In this document: positions 45,401 to 56,732 of the stretch, piece after piece | How positions within the stretch are numbered: the first letter of the stretch is position 1 | Layout: the number at the start of each line of letters is the position of its first letter | Source: Phyllostachys edulis | Lineage: Eukaryota > Streptophyta > Magnoliopsida > Poales > Poaceae | Length of the DNA stretch: 64,000 nucleotides | Direction of reading: 5' to 3' | NCBI GenBank assembly: GCA_036346405.1 | Contig: CM070546.1 | Coordinates: forward strand, 101,810,826 to 101,874,825 | The notes under the pieces: model-generated | Database searches by the model: none | The model's input: the letters and a program-made list of their open reading frames with translations, nothing else | What the model was told of the DNA's origin: nothing | Program-made: the position numbers and the translations under genes

Positions 45401-48400
45401 CGGGAGAGATGTCATGTATGGTGTCAAGTATCAAAGAAGGAAAGCTAAAACGGATTCAAGAGCAAAGATCGGCAATTCCAGACGCTCCAGAGAAGGACTC
45501 GAGAGGAGGACTTGGAAATAGAGTTAGAGAAGGTGCTTGGGATGAAGAATAGAAAAGGGAGTTTACATTAGTTCCTATAAGTAGTTCTCTCCCTGCAGAC
45601 GGAATCCCTATAAAAACATGTCATTGTTATTCGATGGAATACAAGCAATAGTTCAATATCTTCTTCTCCTTTCCGTTCTTCTTCTCTATTATCTTCTTGC
45701 TCGGCTCTTTTCTCATCACAATCACTACCAACACCAAGACAACCCGAGATCTCGGTCAAGGCGTGATGATGAGAGAGGAGGCAACGAGCGGCCGAGCCGC
45801 ATGAAGCGGCTCGAGCTCGGCTCGAAAAAATTGCGAGCCAGGAGTTGAGCTAGGCTCAGCTTGACAATTCACGAGCCCGAGCCGAGCTGGCTCGTGAGCT
45901 TTGAGCTATTTTTCTAGTCCTACCTACAACTAGTTCATAATTCCTTATAACTAGTTCGCATTTGGTCATGACCAGTTTGTAACATCTTACGACCAATTCG
46001 CCGACTAGTTTGTGATCATGTATGACCAGCTCATGATCAATCCGTGTCCCCATACGACCAGTTCGTATTTGGTCGGACTAAACGACCTGCTTGCGTATTC
46101 TCTTTTTGCCTCACGATATCTGGTCGAACTCTAGGTGAGATATATGTCAACCATGGACTGTTCAATATTTTCTCGATCTAGTGACGGATAACTTCATATG
46201 GTCGACTCTTCGACCGCTTGTGGCACGACCATTCACTTCTTTTATCCGACCAATCACATCCCCCTGTATGTTTCATAGTATACCCAAAAGCTACCTTTAT
46301 AACTACCTAGTTACGGAGTAGCGTTTGGTAACCCCTAAGTGTATTGTGTATTGTTTACACATGTAGGAAACTATGCCGATCTCAGGTCTAAAGATTTATA
46401 CATCATCATTACTTAAGACCAATTGATAACACATAGAAACATAACAATCTCAGTAGTATCTCAAGATGGGTCAATCCAACAACATGTTCTCTAACACATG
46501 CTCACACTATTGATTTGATATTCTCATGTCTATGACCGGTGAAACATGGTCATCAATCAATACATGTGCTGGTCTATAAGTCATTAGTGTCCCGACCAGT
46601 GACATCCGACCAGGGATCCTTTTAGGATGATATCATACAACAAATAAAGAGCTTCACCAACAAGTCACATACTTGCTAATCTTTATAAATGATAATTCAT
46701 CTCAGGAACATAATAATATTTATTCTATAACTCATAAATATAAATATGATGCAATCATTTCCATAATTGCCTCTTAGGGCATATCACTAACAATATCCGT
46801 GTTTAAAGATGAACAAGAGATCAGCTTCTTGGATTTCGTTGCTCTAGTTGTTCTTCTTGCATTGTTTTTTTTTTTAACTTTGCAATAGCTTTAGTGGTCA
46901 CATCCAAACTTGGTTACTTTTGTTTGTCTGTGAACAGAAATTACTCAAAGAAGTTCTCAGTAAGTAAAACATTGATACTAGTGGGTATGCTGTCACTGTC
47001 CATCAAAATGCAATATTGGTGCTAAGTCAGATGGTTTTTCCATTTGTTTACTTTAGAGTGCTCATTTTGTTAGACTCGGACACACATTTCAGAATTTACT
47101 AATTTAAGATCTTTGTGGCTTATATCTTGCGAATTATCTCTTCATTATTAATTAGGAATTGATCTATTTTCCCCCTTATTTGCTATTTGCAGCCTTGCCG
47201 ATACAGTCCTTGTTTCCCTACTTGTATTTTATGGTGAGCAGTTTTACTTCTCTTTCTTTTTAAAACGTGCAATATGATTGTCCTTTTGTTTCATGAAAAG
47301 AAGAGAGGAGTTACAAGTAGCATCACTAATTTTAATGTTCTATTTGTTGAGCCAAGGAACAACTAAATATTATGAACAGCAGAATAGTAAATGAGCATAT
47401 CACCACCACTCGTTATACAAAAAAAAAAAGTCACAATCTGACACCTCTGTTACAATGACGACTGGTGCATTCCTTGGAGAAATCATGTGTTATAAACTTC
47501 TTTTCCTTCTTAAGAACTTGTGTGTCCTAGTTTGGTATAGGTTTGTTGGTCACATGTGTCATAGTCTATCAACGACGAAGCAAGACTTAGTTTCTGAATT
47601 CATCTCGAGTTTGCATCTTATTACAGTTCTTCTTTTAGCAAGATAGATTCTATTTTAGTCAGTTTTCCGAGTTAGTCTGCTCGGTTATGAGTTCGTATCG
47701 GACTCAGTTTTGTAACCTGCATCTATATAATGTACGATGGCCGGTTGTATTGGGCATCGAGAAAAATACAAAGAAGTTCTAGCTTCACATCTCTCTCTAT
47801 TTTCTCATCCTCCTGCAAGATCCGACAACACCAGGCCGCTATCAGGGCCGGCAACGTTCCACTGCTACCCATCGATACGCCTTAAGGTCCTTGGGTCCTG
47901 ACAACATGACTATTGAGTGTAAAGCAACATTGATACCATGGGACATGCCAGCTTAAATTAACTCTACAAGTTCTTATGAACTGCTCCCATTTTCAAATTA
48001 GGAAATAGAGAAGAGAGGGAGAGTGGGGGTATCTCTAAATACCGTTTTTTTTATTTTATTGCCATCCAATGATGACTAAGTAAAGGTAAAACATAGAATG
48101 TATATTTTTTCCTCTGGACAGGTAGCTAGATCCTTTTTTAAGTTTGAAAACATGATTCTGAATTAAATATTTCTCTTCAAGTAATTTATCTTTGCTAAAT
48201 ACTGCGTATTTTCCTAAATTTACCGTCGATTATCAACACTGGGTATTTGTTTGCAGATAAGGGACCTGCACATTGCTAAGGAAGAAGAAGATATTGGATT
48301 TTATGCTGGTTTTGTTGGTGAGTTTGCTGCAAAACATAGTTCCTCTTTTGTATCAATCTGCCCAAACACTTGAACATAGCTGTGTAAGGACGTGTACTGT

Positions 48401-51400
48401 GAGGCGTATGCCTCAGCTTTATCTATCATGATAAACTTATGGTGCCTTTGCTATTAATGTAGGTGCTTCATATATGTTCGGGAGAGCACTCTCCTCTGTA
48501 ATATGGGGAGTCGTCGCCGATAAGTATGGGAGGAAACCAGTTATTGTAATTACCCTTATTTCAGTGTAAGGAACTAAGGATGTTCTTTAAACAACGATAG
48601 ACTCCTGTACTCTTAGATATGAGTTTTTCTTTGGCTGTGTTTTTGCATATGCACCCAGAATTTAAGCATGTGTTCTCATCTATTCCAGAATTATCTTCAA
48701 CACACTCTTTGGACTCAGCTCAAGTTATTGGATGGCATTAACCACGAGAGGTCTGCTTGGGCTATTCTGTGGTATACTTGGACCAATTAAGGTACCTAAG
48801 CGTACATGAGAGTGTTTTCCTCCTGGCTACTAGAACCTTCCATCATGTTCTTGTAGCTTTGTTTACTAAATGCTCAGATACTCGTATTCACACTCTTCTG
48901 TTTATCTAGAGTAACTTGTAGTTGTTTACTTGTTTTCCATTGGACTTATTTTTTCTGGCGTTCTTTCATGAGAGAACGATGTTTCACAGATTCAGTCGCT
49001 GTGTGATGCGCGCTACTGTTTAGATCGTTAGCATGTTCACATTGTAATGCACACTTGAAATTTGGGTGATTGATGTCTTTGTTTACTTGCACGGTTGCAC
49101 CAGATAAATATTAGTCAACCAGCTAGTACTCTCATGGTTCATGTCCTTCATCTCTGTTTGAAGATTTGATTCACATATGACAAGGGTGCACTGCTATTTC
49201 ATTTTTCAAACTGTTAGATGTAGAGGGAGAGTGCAAATGTGAATTGTTAGTTGTATTGCAATAGCCCAAGGGGCAATGTATAGTATAAGGACACACACAA
49301 GAGTAAACCCTATACTAGGAGTGAAATACCACAAATACCCTTAACACCTCCTCAAATGCAAGTCATATACAATAGCATTGCATTTGGAAAGGTTGACACT
49401 AAAATAGGGAAAAACCAAAATTGAGTCTTGAGAATGTCGTCTTAGCGTGCAGCTCTTGAAAAATATGTCGAGTATCAAAAGATCTCCCATCTGGGGTCGT
49501 GCGACAGCCATAAAGCACAAGGTGCAGGGGTTGAGAAAGCAAAGGCAAACGGGAGCAAAGTCAACTGCGGCAACACGATGAAGAAGAAGAAGAAACCGAT
49601 AAGAATAGAGGGAGCTGCCAAATTAAGCCGAAGAGGAATAGGTAGAAGCATGGTGGTGCAGATCGAAGCCTAAGACGACGGCGGTGTAGTGCACAAGAAG
49701 TACAGCGGAGGCACAGTGCGGAAGAAACGCAACAACCTTAGAAGCTCGGGGCGGCTTAGAGAGAAGCGACGTCATCATAACTACTTCTGCGATTTACAAC
49801 GGCTCAGAGAGAAGAGCGGCGGCTGCTGCTATGCGAAAGGGAAAGAAGAGGGCCACACTCGATCTAAGAGGACAGACCGTGGCTAGCAAAGTAATCAGCT
49901 GACTGACAAAGAATTTACGGACTCCACAGGTTTAGACGAGCTCAAAGATAGAGTGCTACGGACTTGGATGAACGCAACAGAAGCAACAACACTAACAAAT
50001 AATGACTCAAAAGGATAACTAACAGCAATACTCTTTATCAGCGGAGCGGAAGAAGCTGCAAGAAGCAGAAGCTGGAGAAGCTGAAGCCGAAGCCAGCTGT
50101 ACTAGAAGAGAAGTTGGAGCTAGATCAGCCGAAGCTAGAGCCGGTAGAGAATCCGGAGCTGGTGAAGCCGGAGCTGCTCCAGCCATATCTGGTTATAAAC
50201 CAGATCGACCACTCTGTTCTCCCTCTCCCTCTCTTTCTTCCCCACCAGCGGTGGCCGGCGGCGGGTAGATGACCTGTGGAGGGTGTGGCGGTGCGGCGAC
50301 CAGCGGGGAGTGGCGGTGGCGACGGAGGCCTCCGACGATGTTGTGCGCACGTGCAGCGACGAGGAGGCGCGCCTCGGGCACGACTCGCTCGCGTTGGGGA
50401 GGAGCGGCAGCGGCGGCATCTTCCTCGCGCCCTCCTCCATGTCGTCGACCGAGCAGAAGAGTAGGAATGGCGGCGGGGGCAGGAGTGACCCAAAGCGGCG
50501 GTGGCTCCGGCCGAAGACCTCGGGCGGAGGCATGACAACCTTGGCGACGTGAGTGAGATGGCCGTCGATTGCTTGCCAGCAATGAGGACTGCTTGCTACT
50601 GGACGAACTATAACTAAGAGGTGGCCGCAAGATTGCTCCTCCCTAGGGCAGCGGCAGTGGAAGAGGATGGAGGGTAGGTTTGAACTTTAGCTCTGATACC
50701 ATGTTAGATGTAGAGAGAGAGTGCAAATGTGAATTGTTAGTTGTATTGTAATAGTCTAAGGGGTAATATATAGTACAAGGACACACAAGAGTAAACCCTA
50801 GACTAGGAGTGGAATACCACAAATACCCTTAACAAAAACAGTATAAAGACTGCCCATAGTCATGCCAATCAAATGAAATAAAATTTCGCAACTTGAAAGT
50901 TATGATTGTGGTGCTGATTAGGGTATACAAATCAAATGTTTCACTGCATTAAATTTTTGTGTGGCATTTCTTTTTGTGTGTTCAGGCTTATGCTACAGAA
51001 GTATGTCGGAAAGAATACAGTCACCTGGCATTATCAATTGTAAGATGCCCTAGTGATTATTTCAAATTCTTCTGCTACTCCCAACTTTGTTGGGCCATGA
51101 TATAATGCTCACCAGTTACTAATAATCCATCAGGTTTCCTCCTCACGTGCCATAGGCCTCATTGTTGGACCAGCCATTGGTGGTTATCTTGCACAGGTAA
51201 TAGTTCATTTGATCTTCGTAGAAAATGACCCATGTATTACCATCTAAGTCTGTTATGATATCTACTGTTCCTTTTCTTCTGATTACGATTTTTTTAACCC
51301 TAATCGCAAATTTCACAAAATTATATATCTTACCAAGTATTTTTTTATTGTCCTTTTTCCATTGATCCTACCATATATGCATTTACCGGCTATGTATATA

Positions 51401-54400
51401 ATTGATTTCTCTAGTCTATTTAATAGACATTAATGATTACTACCAAAATATGGCATATTATTCCACCATTTATACAGATTTTGTTTAAGAACATGGATGC
51501 ATACAGGTTGATTCTATTCATTATTATATTGCTACGATAAGGGTAAACATGCACAAAAAATAGCTATATGTTTGATCGTTTCAATTTTCTTATGCTGACA
51601 ACTTGAAATACAATTTTGATAAAAAAAATGTTACAAGCCTTGTAAGCTCATCTTGTGGATTGATGTTATATCAGCCTGCAGATAAATATCCAGGCATATT
51701 CTCTGAGAACTCCATATTCGGGAGGTAAGCATTTGCTTTGTGCATCCTTTTTTTATGGGTTACTTCTGTGATGCTAATTCTGTCTAACATGCACTGTTTT
51801 AGGTTTCCATATTTTCTCCCCTGCCTATGTATATCACTCCTTGCCATTACTGGTCTAATTGCTTGCCTCTGGCTTCCGGTTAGTTTTTTGCTCCTATATG
51901 CACACAATGCTCCATTTGTATTGAAGCAAACATCTTTAGGGGATAAGAATAACTGTTTTCTCATTTAATGTTTACTAGAAGTGAAGTTACATGCTTCCTA
52001 TAGGTCATAAATGGTACTATTTTCCTTAATTACTCAGGTGTGTCTATCTTGACTCTGCAACTTTAAGTTAGAACTATGGATAGGGTAACTTGGATAGAGT
52101 AACCATTTCACATTCTTTTGTTTATTAGATCAAAAGGACACAATTTGGAAATTCTGCTAGATAAACAGTAGCCCAGTACATTACTTCTATCTACCAATAC
52201 TCTATCTGCATCTTGACCTAAAACACAAATGATCGACTAGCCAGTTTGTAGGATCTAAAAGTAGACCCTTCTTTCTGTTTCTAGAAATTTTTGAAGAGAC
52301 AACATAATATCAAGTGTATCAAGTAATAATTGATAACTCTAGTGAAGGGCATCCTTTTTTGACAATGGAATCATAGTTCTTCATGATGATCGATAAATTT
52401 ATTTAGGATTTTTATAAAGATGATATTTTGCTGTTTTTGTTCAGCACTAAATACAATTGCAGTGCCATAATCTCTTGAGTAGGCACCCAGCCAATGATAG
52501 GAGTAGTGTTAAGGCATTTCATGTTTGTCGTACGTGGGGGCATTTTATGTTTGTTGTACGTGTAGTCCCCCAGAAAAGTTTGTACAAAGACCTTACTGTC
52601 GTTACACATATGAACTGATCTAGACTTAACATGTCTGCAATGTTGCAGGAAACTTTGCATAAACACACTGAAGATACAGTTTTAAAGAATTCAATTGAAG
52701 CTGTAGAAGAATCACTTTCTGGTCCAAATGCTGAAGAAAATGGTGGCGGATTTCTCAGTTTATTCACAAACTGGCCATTGATGTCTGCTATCACTGTATA
52801 TTGTATTTTCTCTCTTCAGGACGTGGCTTATGCGGAGGTAATATTTGCCATTTGTTTGCTGAGATATTTTCTGTTGTTGTTTACCATCTCGTGGTTTTTC
52901 TTAATTGCATATATGATTCTTTTCTTCATGTATCATTTCTTCGATTGCTGTTGTTATTACTGGATTTCATTCTGTAAAGACATAAATTGCAGGTATTTTC
53001 TCTTTGGTCTGTCAGTGACAAGAAGTATGGTGGATTAAGCTTTTCTTCTCAAGATGTGGGTAGTGTCCTTGCAATCTCAGGTATTTTAGAGTAAGCACAA
53101 TAGGAAGATTCCCAGTAAAATTAGTTGTGGATTTACAGGTCATGGCCTATAGATTTTTCATTGAGATTTTAAGTTTTGAACATCATGGACAGTGGCTGGT
53201 ATAGGGTATCTAAGAGAAACTCTAGCCCCTCGTAAGTCGTAACCATATAAAATATAAGATGGATTCATGGATAGATATTTTGTCTTGTTGGTGGCACTGA
53301 AACGGATAATGCAGATTTATCTAGTTTGATGTGACTGATCATATATGCTTAATTTGAAGAATTAAGTCCTGCTAGAACCATAACTTCATATGAAGCATGT
53401 GATCATAAGAACTTACTTGGAACTCAGTAAACCATATTTCAGGCATTGATGCTCTGTTGTGTTACATGCAAAGTTTGGTGTACTAACTATACTTTTTCCG
53501 AACTCAGTAAACCATATTTCAGGCATTGATGCTCTGTTGTGTTACATGCAAAGTTTGGTGTACTAACTATACTTTTTCCCAGGTCTGTTCCTCCTAATAT
53601 ATCAAATTTTGATTTATCCATCGGTTGCAAAATCTATAGAACCCATCACATTAGTCCGTGCAGTGGCGGTGAGACTATTTATTGCTTGTTTGATCAGCTT
53701 AGTTATATTGTAACGGTTCAACTCATTAGATAATTCTGATATGCAGGTATTGACTATACCACTTCTTTCAAGCTATCCATTCATGCCAGCATTAGCAGGG
53801 TTCATTCTTCAGTTGATAGTAAATTGTGCATCTTTTCTGAAGAATGTTTTCTCGGTGAGCGCGAAAATTCTACTTTGGTTCTGTAGAACAAATAGTCACG
53901 TTTGGACAAGCTACTAGTTCAGATTTTCACATATATATCGTGTGCTTTTATGTATCTTAGTGATGACTAAGCATGCCATATATATATAGTGCAAATCAAG
54001 TTTTCAGAAAAACACTTTCTTGGTGAGTGCAAAACAACAAAAATACAAGTTTGAACAAGCTACTAGTTATTCATATTTTGACAAATACTTCAAGTGTGGC
54101 TCTGTTTATCTTAGCGGTCGCTAAGCATGTCATAATTATATATTTTAACTCAAGGCAGCCATTATTAGCTACTAAAAAATTTTACTCATGCTCTTCTAAA
54201 ATGTTTTCAGGTAACTGCCATCACTGTGTTCAACATTTTAATGAATGATGCTGTGGTAAGTTCGTGGAATACCTAACAATGTGTAATTATATCAAAATTT
54301 ATCTTCCATTTATGCCTATGAATGTTGAATTATTGGTGATTTCAAATTTTATTTTCTAACCTCTGGAGTCGGGATACAAATAACAGAGTCAGGACCTAAG

Positions 54401-55688
54401 AGCTTCCGCCAATGGCGTTGCTGTAACACTAATGTCCATCTCTAAAGCTATCGCTCCAGCTGTTGCAGGTGCTATGTAAGTATTCATGATCCAGTGTTTT
54501 ACACACTATGTATTGCAATCACAAGGGAAATACATAGCAGTTTACTGTGAAGTTTTAGATTTCACTTTGATTAGTTCCAGAGCAGCCATCGGAGCTGCCC
54601 TACATTCATCTAATATTTTCTATGGCAAACAGCAACTATCTCAATTCCTCAACTAATTATATTTATTTTTTGTGGATCAGTTTGATGACAATGAAAATTA
54701 AACATGTCAGTTTATTTGTTGTGATGTTCAACTCTCTCTCTTTTTTCACCACGAATTGTTATAGCGTTCGTTCATCGTGATATCCAACTTGGAATTTAAA
54801 ACTTCCTTTATTTGCAAACCTGAGGGTGCTTTTTTCTTATTACATTTTTAAGGATAAATATCACCTAATCATGTTAATTAAAATTTCCCTTGTAGATTTT
54901 CATGGGCTCAAAGGCGTCAAACAGCTTCATTTCTTCCAGGTATCACATAGTTGATTTTTTTCAAGTACATGGGTGAATATGAATACAGAAATTCTATTGG
55001 TGTTTTAACAAAAGTGCAATAAACTCTTTGTCAGAATCTAAGTTATCTACAATTGGTTTTAAATATTTGTTTTACATCTCTCGAAATGCCATGAGCATTT
55101 CAATTGAAGGATTAAAATAGAGATGCATACGCTTAATATGTCTGTGTAAAGAATAACTAGAGATTGGTTAGTGGAATCAATGGTACAGAGTCAAAAGGGT
55201 AATGGTACTTGTGAAAGTCATCTCTTCAATTTTTAAAGTATGATTATAAAATAGGATTGCTTCCTACTTCTTGAAAGCTCAGGCTTTTAGGGCGAGATGG
55301 CTCAACTTACGAGTTCTTATGAGGGTCATCTGCGATATTTAGATGATAACATATTAGACTAGAAGATCCAGTGATAGACTGATTTCAGGATCACGTTAAA
55401 TCCATACCTTCGTTTTGGTTAAGCTGTGCTTTTCTAAGAAGATTAAGCTTACATGTATCCTTTTAAAAAACTTACATGTGAGGAGTATGTTGACGTGCAA
55501 GTAGAAATATTGCCTAAGATGAAAAGATTGTATACCGTTGATACGATATAAAACTCTTAATTCTGTTGATATCTGCTCTGGATCTTGCAGGCGACCACTT
55601 GGTGTTTTTCATGCTGAACGTGTTCACAGTTATAGGTCTTGTGTTCACCTTCAGACCATTTTTTGCTAGAAGCGGCACGAGGCATTAA
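39341..55688 (+). CDS. ZIFL: Zinc-induced facilitator-like MFS transporter (17 coding exons)
   Basis: A 12-helix major facilitator of the ZIFL family. Family members move Zn-chelators, K+ or organic acids with protons at the tonoplast or plasma membrane. Exons: 39341-39494, 47193-47233, 48257-48317, 48463-48565, 48689-48791, 50986-51039, 51134-51196, 51675-51724, 51803-51878, 52649-52837, 52993-53080, 53583-53668, 53747-53854, 54211-54255, 54387-54475, 54896-54939, 55591-55688. All introns are GT-AG, phases agree, and the total is 1452 bp (483 codons plus stop), the usual size. Motifs: CPGC near the N-terminus, WGVVADKYGRKP (MFS signature), S-x8-G-x3-G-P-x2-G-G across exons 6-7, and PETLHKH across exons 9-10, all ZIFL hallmarks. 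Introns 1 and 5 hold transposons. The start codon is out of frame; see the exon 1 entry. Which ZIFL paralogue it is cannot be told here. Confidence 0.93.
40693..41054 (+). repeat. 5' LTR of chromovirus
   Basis: TGTCATGTATGGTGTCAAG to GTCAAGGCGTGACA, with TATAAAAA at 40888-40895. Nearly identical to 45410-45768 apart from small indels. Confidence 0.9.
41071..42463 (+). pseudogene. Chromovirus gag and protease, frameshifted
   Basis: 41071-41262 encodes a coiled-coil start (MDEVKERLDRQEGRFGDLGD). 41480-41750 holds gag pieces in mixed frames. 41906-42463 (185 residues) has a zinc-knuckle-like CYNCEEKFTPNHRC and an aspartic protease with LLALLDTGSTHNFI (active site DTGS). The zinc knuckle lacks the standard spacing, as is common in this clade. 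Frames shift several times, so no intact polyprotein is possible. Confidence 0.8.
42560..44024 (+). pseudogene. Chromovirus reverse transcriptase and RNase H, frameshifted
   Basis: The RT start is recognisable at about 42740-42890 in broken frames. 43015-43314 carries FEFLVMPFGLTNAPRTFQAL and the active site FFDDILIY. 43374-44024 carries RT thumb and RNase H: SYYRKFIQGFGAISEPLTRL, FIVECDASGTGIGAVLHQ, AYERELIGLVQAIRHWRPYL, RTDHYSLKFLLDQ, then ADALSR. The catalytic Asp residues of RNase H are present. At least three frameshifts separate the parts. Confidence 0.9.
44025..45521 (+). pseudogene. Chromovirus integrase with chromodomain
   Basis: 43940-44755 has the HHCC zinc domain (HNMGHEGVQKTLHRLK, then ACSVCQRNK), and the core start (ISMDFIEALPRVHGKSVILT, IVDRFSKYAHFIPL). 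A frameshift near 44555, at a small CGTGATCGTGAT repeat, disrupts the second catalytic Asp. 44658-45521 continues with WAEYCYNTSFQSSLRETPFK, the GPY/F region (LAPRYYGPYKILEKIGTVAY) and a chromodomain at about 45277-45390 (EVLVQWVGLPAYDATWEAWD). The chromodomain places the element in the chromoviruses and would direct insertion to marked chromatin. Confidence 0.9.
45410..45768 (+). repeat. 3' LTR of chromovirus
   Basis: It starts TGTCATGTATGGTG directly after the polypurine tract and ends near GGCGTGATG, where the 5' LTR has GGCGTGACA. The exact end is uncertain by a few bases. Confidence 0.85.
47234..48256 (+). other. ZIFL intron 2 with a decayed Copia-like LTR
   Basis: GT-AG intron. About 47650-47900 resembles a Copia LTR end: TGCATCTATATAATGTACG, a CTCTCTCTATTTTCTCATCC tail, then CGCTATCAGGGCCGGCAACG, which looks like a mutated TGGTATCAGAGC primer site. 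No second LTR was found. The frame at 47455-47646 is not recognisable. Confidence 0.5.
49212..50834 (-). mobile_element. Short non-autonomous LTR element (TRIM/SMART-like) in ZIFL intron 5
   Basis: Two LTRs of 135 and 133 bp (49212-49346 and 50702-50834) open TGTTA and close TAACA. The sequence next to the right LTR reads on the minus strand TGGTATCAGAGC (50701-50690), the initiator-Met tRNA primer site. A minus polypurine tract (TTGAGGAGG) lies next to the left LTR. So the element is minus-oriented. Flanks CAAAC and AAAAC match at 4 of 5. The interior, about 1.35 kb, has no gag or pol. Its right half is GC-rich with frames on both strands, possibly a captured gene fragment. Confidence 0.88.
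50125..50630. other. GC-rich interior of the short LTR element
   Basis: Open frames occur on both strands, for example minus 50533-50135 and plus 50283-50552. None shows a family I know. The plus frame has a Ser-rich GRSGSGGIFLAPSSMSST stretch that looks like plausible protein. GC content is well above the surrounding intron. It could be a captured host-gene fragment or simple GC-rich filler. Confidence 0.35.
53420..53579 (+). repeat. 80 bp tandem duplication at the end of ZIFL intron 11
   Basis: 53420-53499 and 53500-53579 are near-identical (GAACTCAGTAAACCATATTT to ACTATACTTTTTCC). The second copy supplies the polypyrimidine tract of the acceptor CCCAG|G at 53582. In the first copy the tract is followed by GA rather than AG, so it gives no competing acceptor. 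Confidence 0.9.
53855..54210 (+). other. ZIFL intron 13 with diverged tandem duplication
   Basis: Two diverged copies of about 155 bp share CTTGGTGAG/CTCGGTGAG, GGACAAGCTACTAGTT and CTAAGCATG(C/T)CATA. The first copy overlaps the exon 13 donor, so the second contains a cryptic donor-like GGTGAGTG at about 54021. Confidence 0.65.
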
Positions 55689-56498
55689 TGCATTAACGCT
55701 ATGATCTATGATCCATTTTACCCAGGAGCAGATACTCTTTTGAAACAGCTAGCCTGTCCGACTCAGGCAAGAATCAAGAGTTGTTGTAATATCTAATCAT
55801 CTTCCCTTAAGCTTAGTATATGTGCTTTACGCCACAAACTACTATTTTTGTACTACAGCGACACATGTTATGCTTAAAGAACATTCTGTTATTGTTCATT
55901 TTTCACGCGTGTGGTGAAAAAGCATTCTTTTCGAAAATTACGTAGAAAATAACTAACGAGAAGTAAGCCCTGTTTGGAATGCAATAATTTCACAGGTAAC
56001 AGTTTAACTTTTACAGGAATTTATTTTTTTTTCCCACAACCCAAACAGGGGCGTAAAACACTGGTCATCAAAAAAAAATCCTTTGATTTTTTGTTTTTGT
56101 TTTTTTTTTGCATGAGGCATATTATGATGTGGTATTGCATGTGTCTTGTGTCTTCACATGAGAACTCGTAACTCTCGAACCATTTACAGCCTAATAATGT
56201 AAAACTACAATCATGTTTGTCATATACGATTCATGTGCGCACCATACAAAGTTGACAAGTACTATAGAGGCGCTTAAAGGGACAAGTAGCACAAAAACCA
56301 ATATGTTCACACTTCATGAACGGTTTATGCTATTGCCAAGTGGGTTTACGATTACTTGGAGAAAGAAAAGGAGACACCAAAACCATTATTTTCACCTATC
56401 ATACACTATGCGTTACTCGTGTCACGAAGAAAAGACCAAAAACTCACTACTCTGAATAGAACATCTAGCAAAGTAGAAAAAGGAAAGTCACCGAGAAC
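55689..56498 (+). other. ZIFL 3' UTR and intergenic region
   Basis: The 3' UTR probably runs to about 55850. Then AT-rich intergenic DNA with poly-T runs near 56100. The frame at 56213-56455 is not recognisable. Confidence 0.5.
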
Positions 56499-56666
56499 CA
56501 GGGGTGGATTTAGTCCTCGGGTTAGGTAGGCTAGAGTCTAAACTTGAAAATTTTATCAGTGTTAAAGTTCATACAATTTTATTTTTGAAAAATCACCAAA
56601 CATTCGATTCGGCATAAGAACAGCTAGTTTAGCCTAAAACTTGGACTGTAACTGGCTCCGCTCCTG
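56499..56666. mobile_element. hAT-type MITE, 168 bp, TSD CCGAGAAC
   Basis: Ends CAGGGGTGGATTTAGTCC and, reverse-complemented, CAGGAGCGGAGCCAGTTAC. The 8 bp TSD CCGAGAAC is perfect at 56491-56498 and 56667-56674. A related element is at 61045-61347. Confidence 0.9.
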
Positions 56667-56732
56667 CCGAGAACGAAAATACACATTAATTTGTTGAGTG
56701 CCTACGTGCGTTGGATAACAACCCCTAAATCT

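Larger units (their letters stand above)
40693..45768 (+). mobile_element. Ty3 chromovirus retrotransposon, degenerate
   Basis: 5' LTR 40693-41054 (362 bp, TGTCATGTATGG to GGCGTGACA) and 3' LTR 45410 to about 45766-45768 (its final CA is altered). A primer-site-like TTGGTATCGAGCAT follows the 5' LTR at 41057. The interior is gag, protease, RT, RNase H and integrase with a chromodomain, all with frameshifts. The pol frame runs into the 3' LTR after the polypurine tract GAGGACGGGAGAGA, as in short-LTR chromoviruses (Reina-like). I found no matching TSD. LTRs are very similar, so the insertion is younger than its hosts. Confidence 0.88.
40213..45922. mobile_element. hAT-type MITE (GAGCCGAGC-rich), split by chromovirus, TSD CCTACAAC
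   Basis: Left end TAGGGCTGGAACGAGCC; right end, reverse-complemented, TAGGACTAGAAAAATAGC. The 8 bp TSD CCTACAAC is perfect at 40205-40212 and 45923-45930. The GC-rich arms are full of GAGCCGAGC/GCTCGGCTC. A Ty3 chromovirus lies inside (about 40693-45768). Part of the left arm (40330-40690) may be extra non-MITE sequence. Confidence 0.88.
39792..46792 (-). mobile_element. BARE/Angela-like Copia solo LTR, minus, split by nested elements
   Basis: On the minus strand it starts TGTTAGTGATATGCCCTAAG (46792 downward) and ends GGGGGAACA at 39792. Flanks are ATATC (46793-46797) and AGATC (39787-39791), a 4/5 TSD match. Without the nested insertion (40213-45930) it is about 1283 bp. No gag or pol is left. 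It is the inverted counterpart of the fragment at 32670-33740. The lineage name rests on my memory of the LTR start. Confidence 0.75.
39495..47192 (+). other. ZIFL intron 1, 7.7 kb, inflated by transposons
   Basis: GT at 39495 and CAG at 47190-47192. About 39495-39786 and 46798-47192 are ordinary intron sequence. The rest is a Copia solo LTR with a MITE with a chromovirus. Phase 1 to exon 2. Confidence 0.85.
48792..50985 (+). other. ZIFL intron 5
   Basis: GT at 48792 to CAG at 50983-50985. Most of it is a 1.6 kb LTR element (49212-50834). The remainder is ordinary AT-rich intron. Confidence 0.85.

Noticed and set aside
50125..50630. Three overlapping minus frames of 132-145 residues
   Set aside because: GC-rich interior of a short LTR element. 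All frames are open because stops are rare in GC-rich DNA. No domain recognised.
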